A stretch of DNA of 64,000 bases from Megalonaias nervosa. Lineage: Eukaryota; Mollusca; Bivalvia; Unionida; Unionidae. The stretch is taken from contig JAECUM010001862.1 in the NCBI GenBank assembly GCA_016617855.1, positions 1-64,000 of the forward strand, in the 5' to 3' direction. The notes below the pieces were generated by a model. That model was not told the origin of the DNA. It searched no databases and was given only the letters and a program-made list of their open reading frames with translations. Each line of letters opens with the position of its first letter. Positions within the stretch are counted from its first letter, which is position 1. Of the stretch, positions 53,691-64,000 are shown piece after piece. A program made the translations under genes and the position numbers.

Positions 53691-54808
53691 TAAAACGTTG
53701 CAAATTTGGATCTTACATAACTCAGGTTAATAATCCTGTGTGGTATATTGTTTTCAACTTTTTATTTCCTCTGCACAGAATATGGTAAAAGAACTTCTCA
53801 GCCATTAATAAATTTGTTGTTCAAAATAATAAACTCTGTGTTATTGTGACGATTTCTCACCAGGTACTGTTCACCTGTTCACAGTATCGAAACCTGTTTA
53901 TCTTTTTCGTTTTTACTGTAATATGTGTGAATGATCTTGCAAAGACTATCTACACTGGTGGCAATCTCAATCAGCTGCATTGAATCATATGTAAATTATA
54001 TTTATTGTTTTCCTTTCAAAACATTTTGCTAAAATATCTTTCCATTTATCTTCAGCAGAACAAAAGCAAAAATCAACTTACAACTATTTGTTTTTTTTGA
54101 TAACCATAAATGTTTTGAATTATTTGTATTGTAATATATAAAACAATAATAGTACAATAAAATACCAGCTTTGCAACCTAAGTGGTCTTTATACAGACTT
54201 TTATTTATATATTTTACAGTTTAATGGGATTGTTTTCAAAGGCATCTTGTGGCATAATTATTTTATCTAGAAATTTAAATCAAAACCCAAATGTCATGAT
54301 TTTCAAATTCTAATCATGTCATATGAAAATGGATTGGTAATTTCTGCTCCAAAATCACCACAGTCATAGGTAAACAAACCCACCCACCCATTTAGAACTA
54401 TCTTTTTAAATACAGATTTTTAAAAGTATCATTTTATTTCTTTATGAAACACACACTTATAGCTATCATTGTTGCACAAAATTTAAATCATTTTATCATT
54501 ATAACCAAGGCTAAACAGTAACACTACTGCCATGATAAGGCTTGTACACTAATATCAGTCCATTCAGTGACAGTGTAATGTCAGTGAATGTAGTGGAGAG
54601 TGGACACATATCCATTTTAAAAAGAACCAGATTGCATTACTCTGCAAACCTACATGCAACAGATATCATGGTATTCCATAAATTATTATCTTTCACAAAA
54701 TGTTGTTCAAAATTTCAATCATACCTGGATCTGTGTATATTATTTATACTTGTTTTTATTCTCCTACATTTTTTTATTGCAAAATCCATCTCAATTAGTC
54801 AGAATAAC
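53691..54808. other. No gene recognised
   Basis: AT-rich DNA. The 110-codon plus-strand frame at 54,542-54,874 runs into a SINE and has no domain. Confidence 0.35.
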
Positions 54809-54809
54809 A

Positions 54810-55065
54810 TCTTAGGGCCCAAGATGGCAGAGTGGTCTGAAGTGCCCGCCTTTAGTGATCACTACCATATCTAATGTCTGTGTGGGTTTGAGTCTTGTGC
54901 TTGGCCAGTGTATGTACAGTATGTGAGAAAGCTTGCCAGTAGCTGCCTGTGGGTTGGTGGTTCATACATGTATCAGAGTTTTCCCAGGTTCTTCCTCCAC
55001 AAGTTACACTGGCTGCATGTAAAGCCTATCTTGCACTGAGAAATAGCGTTAAGCCAAAACAAAAC
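54810..55065 (+). mobile_element. tRNA-derived SINE, family B, copy 1
   Basis: The head GATGGCAGAGTGGTCTGAAG resembles an A box of a Ser or Leu tRNA, and TGGGTTTGAGTCTTG is B-box-like. The body includes GAGAAAGCTTGCCAGTAGCT and ends at gagaaatagcgttaagccaa before an A-rich tail. Confidence 0.65.
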
Positions 55066-55344
55066 CAAAAATTTTCTTTGCATGTTTTGCACTTAACTCT
55101 CATCTGGTTTTCTGCCAAGTCAGACAGACAGAAAGTTGAACACTTATTTCCCCGCATTGGTTGTTTATGCACTGAGCAAGTGAATGTAGCTGACAGTCTG
55201 TACCAGTTTGCCTTGTCATTTCTTTCCCAACAGATCGTTAATAACATGTTCTCAGATGTTTTGAGTGTACAAGATACAAAGTAAGATACAATAAATTTAA
55301 CTTAACACTGGAAATTTGGGTAAGATAAAAACATCAGCTCTGGA

Positions 55345-55653
55345 TGTGTGTGTGTGTGTGATTTGGATTTATAACATAGCTTTAAACATTTATCAGTCAT
55401 ATCGCTATGATGTCTGCAATGTGGCAGTTTATAGTGATGTTTAGCACTGGGGTATGTAGCATGATGTCCCACCCAGTCACATTATCCTGACACCAGGCCG
55501 ACCAGTCCTAACACTAACCTCCTAATGCTGAATGCCTAGCGAGGCAGCTGTTAGTACCATTTTTACAAGGCTTTGGAATGACTCTGCCTAGGTTCGAACC
55601 TGCGACCTCCCGTATCCGAGGTGGATGCTCTAACCACTAGGCCACCAAAGCGG
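55345..55653 (-). mobile_element. tRNA-derived SINE, family A, copy 2, with perfect target duplication
   Basis: Read on the minus strand, the head has an A box (TGGCCTAGTGGTTAGAGC, about 55,627-55,644) and a B box (GGTTCGAACC, 55,591-55,600). A body shared with 14,962-15,293 ends in a TG/CA tail. TCAGCTCTGGA is repeated exactly at 55,334-55,344 and 55,654-55,664. The intact boxes and duplication mark a fairly young insertion. Confidence 0.88.
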
Positions 55654-55774
55654 TCAGCTCTGGACGAGATATTACTAACCCTTACAGCTAGGGTTGCATG
55701 CTCCACCATCTTTGTTCTTGTCCACTCCAATTTGAAAGGCAATGTTTAATTCTCAACTATAAAGCAAGATTCTT

Positions 55775-55957
55775 GATGTTGGGTCATTTGGTGTTGTTGA
55801 TTTCATGCCAATTTTCAGCACATGATACACTATATGTGGCGGAAAGTAGATTTGGTGGAAGAAAAATCATGAAGAATCACCAATCTACAGCAAGCTACTG
55901 GCAAGCTTTCTCAAATACACACACTGGCCAGGCCACGACTTGAGCCCAAATGAACAA
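55775..55957 (-). mobile_element. SINE family B, copy 2, inverted relative to copy 1
   Basis: On the minus strand GGGCTCAAGTCGTGGCCTGG, GAGAAAGCTTGCCAGTAGCT and TTCTTCCACCA follow in the same order as the corresponding blocks of copy 1. The tRNA head is truncated. Confidence 0.6.
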
Positions 55958-56235
55958 AGGTGAGATATGAGCAATTGTTAAAGGTAAGTGCTCTTGTGTT
56001 TCTCCCAAATCCACTCCTTATGTTAGTGTAGACAGGACAGTAACTTTATCTGACTTCCAAGTTCTCTTACTGCTTAGGATTGAGAGAGGTGGTCTGGGCA
56101 CATGTTTATAAAATTAAGCAGTCCATGGATTATAATCCACGTGATTCTAATAAGATTTTAAAACTTGAAAATTGAATTTTCTACACATTAAAATAAAGTC
56201 ATTAACATAAACATAGTACATCTAGATTTACTCTT
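55958..56235. other. No gene recognised
   Basis: Nothing supported. Confidence 0.35.
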
Positions 56236-56237
56236 TT

Positions 56238-56412
56238 ATCTTGTATTATTTCCAAGTAAAGTCTATTTTGTGTACAAACTTCAATTCAGTAGTTCTACTT
56301 GGTTATTTCCAAGTAAAATCTATTTTGTGTACAAACATAAATTCAATAGTTCTATTTGTTATTTCCAAGTAAAGTCTATTTTGTGTACAAACCTCCATTC
56401 AGTAGCTCTACT
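56238..56412. repeat. Tandem repeat of ~60 bp, 3 copies
   Basis: Units start ttatttccaagtaaagtcta, continue ttttgtgtacaaac and end ttcagtagttctacttgg. Confidence 0.9.
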
Positions 56413-57044
56413 TGGTTCCTTCAGGGGTATTGAAATGACCATTGTATGGCCCAAGTTCTACCTCAAAAGTTTTCCATATTGTCAGTCACACACATCATTG
56501 TATGAAACTTTACTTACTTAGAATGTTATCATGAAATTATTCCATAATAATGTCTTTCATTCGGATAATTAATGTTAATGTGTCATCTGTGGAAATTAAT
56601 TTATTCACTTTTATGTACTGAAAGGTGTCATGGTAAAATTATACTCTAATGAATTAAGTCCATTTCTGAAATAGTACATCTATATGACAAAAAATTACAT
56701 GAACAGTAATGCCGGTTTTTTCCCCATATTATTAATTCTTCTTGGCCAGAAACCAACTTTGCACTTGCAAATGTCAAGAAACAGAAACCCAAACTTCACC
56801 GAAACAATCTGAATAAAGGCCCAAATTTAGTTACATCTCCTTAAAATGAATATGAGTTTGGGAAATGGGAACTCGTATGACACCCTTCTGCTGCTGATAA
56901 ATGTGACTTACAATAGCTTTCAATTTTACAAATTAAAAATAAATAAATAAACATGTCATTTTCATCAAATTATATTGGTTCCTGTTTTCTCAAAAGTTAT
57001 AAAAACTAATTTTTTGAACTGCATATCCCTACTCATTAGTGAAA
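56413..57044. other. No gene recognised
   Basis: AT-rich DNA without exon or repeat signals I can support. Confidence 0.35.
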
Positions 57045-57268
57045 TCATGACAGTTCAGACCTGATTTTAATATAATGATCGGATGCATGTCCTTTGAAAA
57101 AATAGCTTGGTTCAGTTGCCAAAACTGGTACTTCATTCTTTATGTCCAGTGTTAAATTAAGATAAGCACACTCAAGATGATCTGGGAACATGTGCTTGGC
57201 ATCTGAGTGAGAATCAAAAAACAGGTTGCCCAAAAGAGATATAGAGGACCATTCCTCTTTAAAATATA
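57045..57268 (-). other. Unidentified minus-strand open frame, about 74 codons
   Basis: The frame is open from just after a TAA near 57,275 down to TGA at 57,045-57,047. It reads as plausible protein (KEEWSSISLLGNLFFDSH, ECAYLNLTLDIKNEVPVLAT, SDHYIKIRSELS). There is no clear acceptor and no family I know. A decayed transposon ORF is the likeliest source if it is real. Confidence 0.25.
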
Positions 57269-57628
57269 TTTAAGATACAATGGGAAATAAAATAGTGATC
57301 TTGAAAGTAGTTGTTTTAATTGTGCAAAGAGTTCAAATTTGGCAAGACTGTTTCCTTTTTTCTAACACAATCAGTTTCCTTGCTTCCAATCTCTGCATCA
57401 TGCTACTGTCTTTACAAATAAAGAGCATGCATTTACTACTGGACAGCATTAAGGGCTACTAAGAAACATTAACAGCACTAGAAAGCAATAAATTTCTGAA
57501 ATTAACATTAAAATCTTTTGCAAAGCATTTTAAGTAAGTTAAAAACATAAATGGTACACTGATATCAACATCTCTTGAACATCAGAAGGACAATTCTTTA
57601 TACATGTGGGGTTTTATTATTATTATTC

Positions 57629-57661
<33 letters not shown>

Positions 57662-58465
57662 GTTCATCATCATCTTAATAACAAGAGAATTTAGCTGCTG
57701 TTAAATACCTGTAAGGATCACTGTCAGATTTATGAGATCATGTTGCAAGACAGTATGTGCAAGTTTAATTTTGACTTTAAACCATGTATTAACCTAAAAT
57801 TTTAAGTTCATCATTAATTACAGAGCCAGGGCTGCCATTAAAGTTAATGTTTTGTCCTCAGTCTGCTGTTTTGCCATATATGTACTACCAGGTTTCACTT
57901 GTGTCCTCTAGTTTGGCTTTTTGGCTACGCTTTGCATCCTTTCTAACAGTACATATGCCATCAGGAGATATTAATCCCCGGTTTTCGCATTCAAGAATTT
58001 CTTAAAGTAAATTTGCTTATCCTCAGACTTGTGCCATACAGCTGGTGCAATTTTTTTATATTTACTAAATCTTGGAACTAAACTAAAGTTTAAGGTACTG
58101 TGGAGAGCCTGCCACATGTCTGTCATTGAACTGTTTAGCGACACATTTTGTTGAGAGTGAGATAGATCAAATGATAACTAATTTTCAAAAACTTTTTTTT
58201 TAATACTATTTGTGCTTTCTACATGATGTGATGATATATAAATTTTCTAACATGTGATTCATACTCAAATTTATGGATTTTTCATATCCACATACAGTAC
58301 TTTACATATTATGGATTCTTCTACACAGTTGTAAGTTGTCAATACACATGTATTTCAGATTAGCTTTTTCTTCAATGAATCAAAATTTCAATTTTTTATT
58401 TTCTCTCAGAGTCAATCCTACTGATGTCAGGTCACTTCTTACAAATTTCACTTGTATGCAAAATT
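57269..58465. other. No gene recognised; contains ATT microsatellite
   Basis: An ATT run of about 45 nt lies at 57,616-57,660. The rest shows nothing I can support. Confidence 0.4.
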
Positions 58466-58467
58466 TG

Positions 58468-58563
58468 ATTTTGTAGCCCTCCCTCACTTATCTCTACATC
58501 CACTTAAGTCGACGATATGACGTTGGTAACAGGAATATCGAGATAAATGGGTAGTACTGTATT
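58468..58563. repeat. Possible short MITE relic
   Basis: GTAGCCCTCCCTCACTTATC on the left and, reverse-complemented, ACAGTACTACCCATTTATCT on the right are related inverted ends about 90 bp apart, flanked by T/A. The style is that of pogo/Tigger-like elements. Confidence 0.3.
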
Positions 58564-61500
58564 ATGAAAATGGCAACATTTTTTAAAAATTGCAACATAA
58601 TATTGAGGTTGGCAATAATTTTGGTGACAACTTTATTAATGCCAGTGCCATCCCTGCAGAAGACAGGAAAAATGAGAAAATGCACGAAGCCAGTGCTTGA
58701 CAACTTCAATTTGAATATAACTATCAACATGAAGAATTAAAACAATGATTTAATACTATGTTAAGGTTACCGGTCAAAACTTTAAAGATATAGTTCCATG
58801 GAACAAATAATTATGTAAAGTACCTTTATGTCTTGAAATTGATCATTTATACGTTTACTCAGTCCATCAATGAATGCCAACTCATTGACAAACCTGCTAG
58901 ATGTTTTGAGTAAACTTGTTGATTGTTGCAGCCACTTTAGGCATGAGAAGATGACAATTTTTTGTCAATTTCAGTGATTACAACTGCAGGCATTTATTTA
59001 GTTATTTCGTTGTAAAAAAATAACCTTTCTATTTTCTTTTTGCTGGTAGTAGTAGCTTGCATCTTTTAAATTTTTTTCAAGACATTGATGAAATTGATTA
59101 GCAAAAGTTTTTCAGTTAATAATTAGTATTTGAATATGCCATTTTTCTTTAACTTGAGAGACAGTGCAATATTTTGAATCATACACATCTAAACAATCAT
59201 CCTTTTAGGTAGGAAATGACTGTCACCTCAGGCCTGAAACAACCATTATAAAATGAATTCAAAATGATAAATTTGTCTTCAAATGTAAAAATATTTATAT
59301 TGAAGTAAAATATCAATATATCCAAATATATATATATGATGAAACGAGAACTCTGTTTTCACGGCACATTTGCGGTTTTGCAACCGCTGAAATTAATATC
59401 ATGGTATATCATGAAACTGGTATATTCTTACATGATTCCATAATCGGATGACAATAGTTAATCATCAATTACAAACACTATTCTTGCTTTTAAAGTTCAC
59501 TCAAGCGTTTAAAAAAGTTAATAGTACCAAATTATACTATTTAGTGCTTTTTAGTGTCCCTTGCCACAGCAAGTGAATAATTTATATTGATATATTTTAA
59601 AGAAAATGTAATACTGTACTATGAAGGCTCCATTGTCTACTTATGTATTGTTAAATATTAGAGTTCTGTGATGATGATGATGATGTTGATGATAGATTAA
59701 TTATCTTATGTTCACAGAATTATAGCATACATTTACTCCGAGCATAGCCTTGACAGAGTTGTCTTTCCTGATACTCAAAATACGTTTGTATCTGTACCCG
59801 TGTTAACAATATTTTTTAATTTATTTTGTACCATTTATGTTTTTGGGCTATGTAATGTTTTATTATGTTCTTACTACCCGATTTCTAGCATGTAGAGCCT
59901 CTTGGTGCTTCTTGGTAGTTTTTAGTGCTTCTAAGTAGTTCTTAGCGGTGTTTACCAGGACGCATTGCCCCAGTCAATTTATCTGTACTTTTAAGTTGAA
60001 TTTATTCTACAGATGAAGTGATTTCGTGCTGTCATACAACACTTTATCTGTACTATAAATTAATTTATAGTATAGATAAGGTGATTTTGTGCTATCAGAG
60101 ATTTCATAATTCATTATCGATAAAACATCAGACACCTGTAATAATAGCTACAGTGTCAGTCCAACAGTCATTGAGGTCAGACTATTTACCAGAACAAACG
60201 AAAATACTGGAACAAAACTTGATAATACTGGAACAAAGGTTAAAACACAAATTCTACTTACTTCTATAACTTGTTATACACACTGTACTTTAATTTTCAT
60301 TAATATCAATTAATTTTACACTGATATTGGTTATTTTACTTTTGTTTTTTTTGGGGGGGGGTTCTGCACTATTGATACTTTGCTGTGGGAAGGGTGATTA
60401 TTCAGGGCCAATAACTCTTATGTACTGCAGATTTATTAGTATTACAATTACACTACACTGTTTATATTATGTTAATTACAAACATTGAATTTTGTAAGTA
60501 GGATATCCTGGTGAATCAAGTTGCGACTACTAGTCGCACAGTATAAGCTGGCATGACTTTTTTATAATAATGCTGATAAGCTGTTCTTATTGTTTAACCA
60601 CACTGCTCATTTTCTTGTGAGTGAATGAAAACACAGTCTTATAAAATAATCAGATTTGTATTTTATTGCTCAGCATGTCAGAATTTAAGAAAAAAAACAG
60701 AAACAAAACCACAACTGAATGTTTAAGAATTGTACATACAACACAAATTATAAAATATGAAGGAATACAACTATTTTTTTTCCATAATAATACCATGTAT
60801 ATAATTATCTTATATTATTATTAGCTTTTATCTTGATTTAAATCAGAGAAAGATATTTTTCCAGACAGACGGAATTAAACAAAAAAGTGTTGGGCTCCTG
60901 CACCACAACATTGAATTCTTGGTCCTCAATATAATAGCAGTATACCATGGTAGTATCACAGTACTATGAGAAATACAACGATATACCGCTGTACAGCAGA
61001 CTTTTCATAGTACCCAGCTCTAATATATCAATGCAAATAAGCATCAACTTAATACAAGTAAAATGATTTATTAAGTGCATATAGAGATGATGTTTGTAAG
61101 ACATGAAACTGAATGCTTGTTTTGGAGGGGGGTGGTCCAAAAAGGGTCGTGATGGAAGAAATGGAACAAAACCTCAAAAGGGAACCAAAGCAAACGTCTA
61201 TGTGTCTCTTTACTCAAAATATGCATAATACCCAATAAACATGCACAATAATAAAACGATGGTCAAATTTCAAGTAACAAGCGACTATATGTTTGTGTGT
61301 GTACGTACTTCTTTTAGCCTGGGAGAGTTTCCAGTTTTCCCCCCAAATTGATCGAGCCCTGGCGGCAGTGGTGGTGTGTGTGTGTGTGTGTGTGTTGAAA
61401 ATACAAGGATCTGATTACTGTAATTATAATTTTTAGATATTTTATCTGGTGCAGATGTTAAGTGAATACAACACATTTTGAGAGTTTATAGAAATTTCAC

Positions 61501-62430
61501 TTTTGGTCAGGAATAGCATCCTTACTTTGAAGATATGAAGTTTTCTCAACAGCAATCTTTACTTCATATAAAAAAAATGAAAATCATAAAAGATAAACAG
61601 TGCTCTTACATCTGTGCATACTTCTACAGCACACTTGTTTGTTACTGTTTCATCTGATTTCCTTGATTGTACCTCAGGAAATAACTGTTACAACATACAC
61701 AGTATAAACATTGTTCAATCAATTGCATTTAATACAATTAACTAATTACTGTTATTCGCTTGAACCATCTCAAATGCGAATGTATTTATATCGTCAGTGT
61801 GAATGTCCCCACTAATAAACTATTGTTTTGAAAGGCACAGTTCAGACAGCGAATATCAATTTTATTATTTTTCTGTTCCAATGTCGTTAAAAACGATGAT
61901 ATTTGTCGTATGATGTCCATCTATGCTGTTTAAAGATAATAAAGGGCATATAGAAGGAAAAGCGGTTTCTTAATTGATAAAATAATCACTGTAACCAACT
62001 TTTGTTGCTTTTGTCAGGTAAATTATAATTCATGTACAAGGTCATTTCATCTACAAAAAGACTGAAAATGAAATGCTCCGTTTTTGTATTATGTCTCATC
62101 AGTTCTTCCATTATGTAATAGCGTCAGCCAAGATGAATATATACGAAGAAATATCTGTTAAATACAGTATTGTCTTTGTTGCAATTAATCAATTACTAGT
62201 AACACTCTCCTGTAAAAAGAAAAAGAAAGAAAAGAAAATAATCGCAAGAATATACTTAAAATGCTAGCAATCGACGCAAAACGTCCATTATTTAAATGAA
62301 TCTTGTGATTATTTCGTGTGATACATACAGAAGACAGAATTACAGAACCTTTTATAATTATATTTAACATATATGTCAGGAAACAATAAAATGTGAGTAT
62401 TTTCCACTATTTTTTTTTTTTATTGTATTT
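58564..62430. other. No gene recognised
   Basis: Mostly AT-rich DNA. Small items are a poly-G run (60,351-60,361), a perfect TGCGACTA/TAGTCGCA palindrome (about 60,523-60,539), a GAT run near 59,670 and a TG run (61,374-61,395). Confidence 0.4.
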
Positions 62431-62439
62431 ATTTTTTGT

Positions 62440-62510
62440 TCCGGTATTTTCGGCTTGTTCCGGTAATTTTAGTTTGTTCCGGGTTGTTCCGGTAAATAGT
62501 TGGACAGCAG
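62440..62510. repeat. Short TTCCGG-containing tandem repeat
   Basis: ttgttccggtattttcggc is followed by three more ttgttccgg-type units. It stands out as CpG-bearing in AT-rich DNA. Confidence 0.7.
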
Positions 62511-62690
62511 TAACTCGTACATCAACAACTAAACTAACTGTACACTTTTGCTGTAAATAACCTCAACTTGCATTTTCATCTGGTCTTGTCTTTATAACAA
62601 TGTTTCCTGGCTCACAAACTACCAACTATAGTTAGTTTAAGGCTTAAATGATCTGTTTAAAAATCGGATCTTTAACTTCACCTTACTCAC

Positions 62691-62880
62691 CTGTATCTGT
62701 TTTGAAGATGCGTAGTTCGGCTGGTCAAGCTCTTCGGTTTCGGAGGTAAGCAAGGGAAGCAAGGATAAAGGTGAACAGGCTGACTCGGTCCTTGGCTGAT
62801 TCGGACCAGGTTTATTCGGCCCAATTACCGCTGGTACGGCCCAGATTACGGCCTGATTCGGACCCAATGCCGCGATCAGC
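62691..62880 (-). other. GC-rich possible 5' exon with strong donor
   Basis: This is the most GC- and CpG-rich patch of the window. On the minus strand it ends at 62,691 in AGATACAG followed by GTGAGTAAGG, close to the perfect donor consensus. It contains repeated GGGCCG and CCGAATCAG blocks. The frame is open (for example TSETEELDQPNYASSKQ) but has no ATG, so a 5' untranslated exon is more likely than a coding one. It is on the UreD strand, 13 kb above UreD exon 1, which has an acceptor-like site just before its ATG. Confidence 0.45.
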
Positions 62881-64000
62881 CGCCTATGTGAAATATTATC
62901 AAGTTTTTAAGTGTGACATTTACATTTGTTAAAAATATGATATTTCTCATTATTTTCCAGGTACGTTGATTAGTTCAAATATGCATTTAAGGAAACAAAA
63001 CCCCAAGAATGGGGTTGTTGTATATAATGAAGTGAAATGAATTTAATTTAAGATTTAAAACAGTTTATGCTGCATCTGCAATTTAGTAGTGAACTATTTT
63101 TAATTTGTTCATTCTCCTTGATGCAAAATTTAAATAGTTTGTTCTGTTGATAAATAATAAAGTTACAAAATTTAAATAATTTAAAAAAATTATGTATGGG
63201 GAATATTTCGTTATACTAAACAATCCATATAAACAGAAACAATGAGCACCGTAAGTGATTTTCATAAGGTGAATTTATAATGTATTATTTAATTGTCTGC
63301 ATATTTTTATTGAAAATGGATAACGTACAAGAGCAACGATAACAAAATAGCATATTAACTTTGAACAATAATTTGATTTATATATTTCTCAGCATAAGAA
63401 TTCCACAGTGCCATCAAATGACCCTGGCGTTTCCTCCTCTGTTGGCGTTGATATCTCTTGAGTTTACCCTCGGATACCATCTTAACTTAAATTAGCACCG
63501 TTTGTTTATTACTTTGTTGATCATTGGGTCCTTAATTAATTTAACTGCAAACACTAATACTGAGATCATCTGACTATGAATTATGCAAACCCGTTTGACC
63601 AACGCCGCTATAATTAAATCTAGTTTTGATGACATTTGCCAATTTACTGAATTTAATATCATTGTAGAACACAAAACTATAATGCTGACTTAAAATAACT
63701 TTGCGATAATTGACTACATGGAAGTGTTATTATATGTATTAATATGAAAATATATATTCAGAAATGAATATTAAATGGATTTAATGGTGCTTTAAGTTAA
63801 ATATTTTCAAATGGTTTAAAGGTTAGCATGAAAATAACTTGATTTTACTCAAATCACTACTAACGATAACAGTAGATAAATGTTTAATGACATCACCGTA
63901 GTACGCTATACTATAAATTTACTTATCAATAACTCTTTTTACAAGAAAGCGCGATTTGCATTAGAAATTAATAAATACATTGGTTTAATTTATATGCATT
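62881..64000. other. AT-rich DNA with one small basic open frame
   Basis: A minus-strand ATG at 63,480 opens 41 codons to a TAA at 63,355-63,357, starting MVSEGKLKRYQRQQRRKRQG. It is locally CpG-rich and strongly basic, but no family or splice site is recognised. The rest of the stretch shows nothing. Confidence 0.25.

Overview
This is AT-rich animal DNA with small exons, long introns, consensus splice sites, many tandem repeats and several classes of eukaryotic transposon. Together with a urease accessory gene, the load of DIRS, Polinton-type, Ty3 and LINE relics and tRNA-derived SINEs fits an aquatic invertebrate, most likely a bivalve or other mollusc. The species is an inference and cannot be fixed from the window.

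The one convincing intact host gene lies on the minus strand, from 49,868 down to 18,733. Eight exons with matching phases join into a 299-residue protein with the features of urease accessory protein UreD (UreH), which works with UreF and UreG to load nickel into urease. Its introns total about 30 kb and hold most of the minisatellites and many transposon relics. A GC-rich segment at 62,691-62,880 ending in a strong minus-strand donor may be its 5' untranslated exon or may belong to another gene.

Left part (0-18 kb). A decayed SAP-SWIM-YqaJ nuclease gene (808-2,852, minus) is followed by a nearly complete 6.66-kb LTR retrotransposon (3,083-9,739, minus) with two LTRs, a candidate 5-bp target duplication and a polypurine tract. 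Its order is gag-PR-INT-RT-RNase H, with integrase ahead of RT. That is the Gmr1-type arrangement, unusual for Ty3 relatives, and its gag has a SCAN-like capsid segment. Further right are a long hairpin, a possible C-terminal exon (12.7 kb), a tRNA-SINE (15.0 kb), and a broken integrase plus chromodomain of Polinton/Maverick type (16.1-17.0 kb).

Middle (18-50 kb), the UreD locus. Inside the introns are three DIRS-like tyrosine-recombinase retroelement fragments (21.4-22.4, 40.0-41.6 and 46.2-47.2 kb, all minus), a LINE fragment (23.5-25.0 kb), a hAT/TTF-type zinc-finger fragment (41.7-42.1 kb), SINE-like sequences, and minisatellites with 32- to 83-bp units, the largest being 40 bp x about 36 at 43.2-44.7 kb. 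A small CX9C-type exon lies in UreD intron 3.

Right part (50-64 kb). There is an unidentified 128-codon open frame with an acceptor in front of it (50.1-50.5 kb), a LINE 3' end lodged inside a 40-bp minisatellite (51.3-52.5 kb), two SINE families (54.8-56.0 kb) including one copy with a perfect 11-bp target duplication, and mostly featureless AT-rich DNA to the end.
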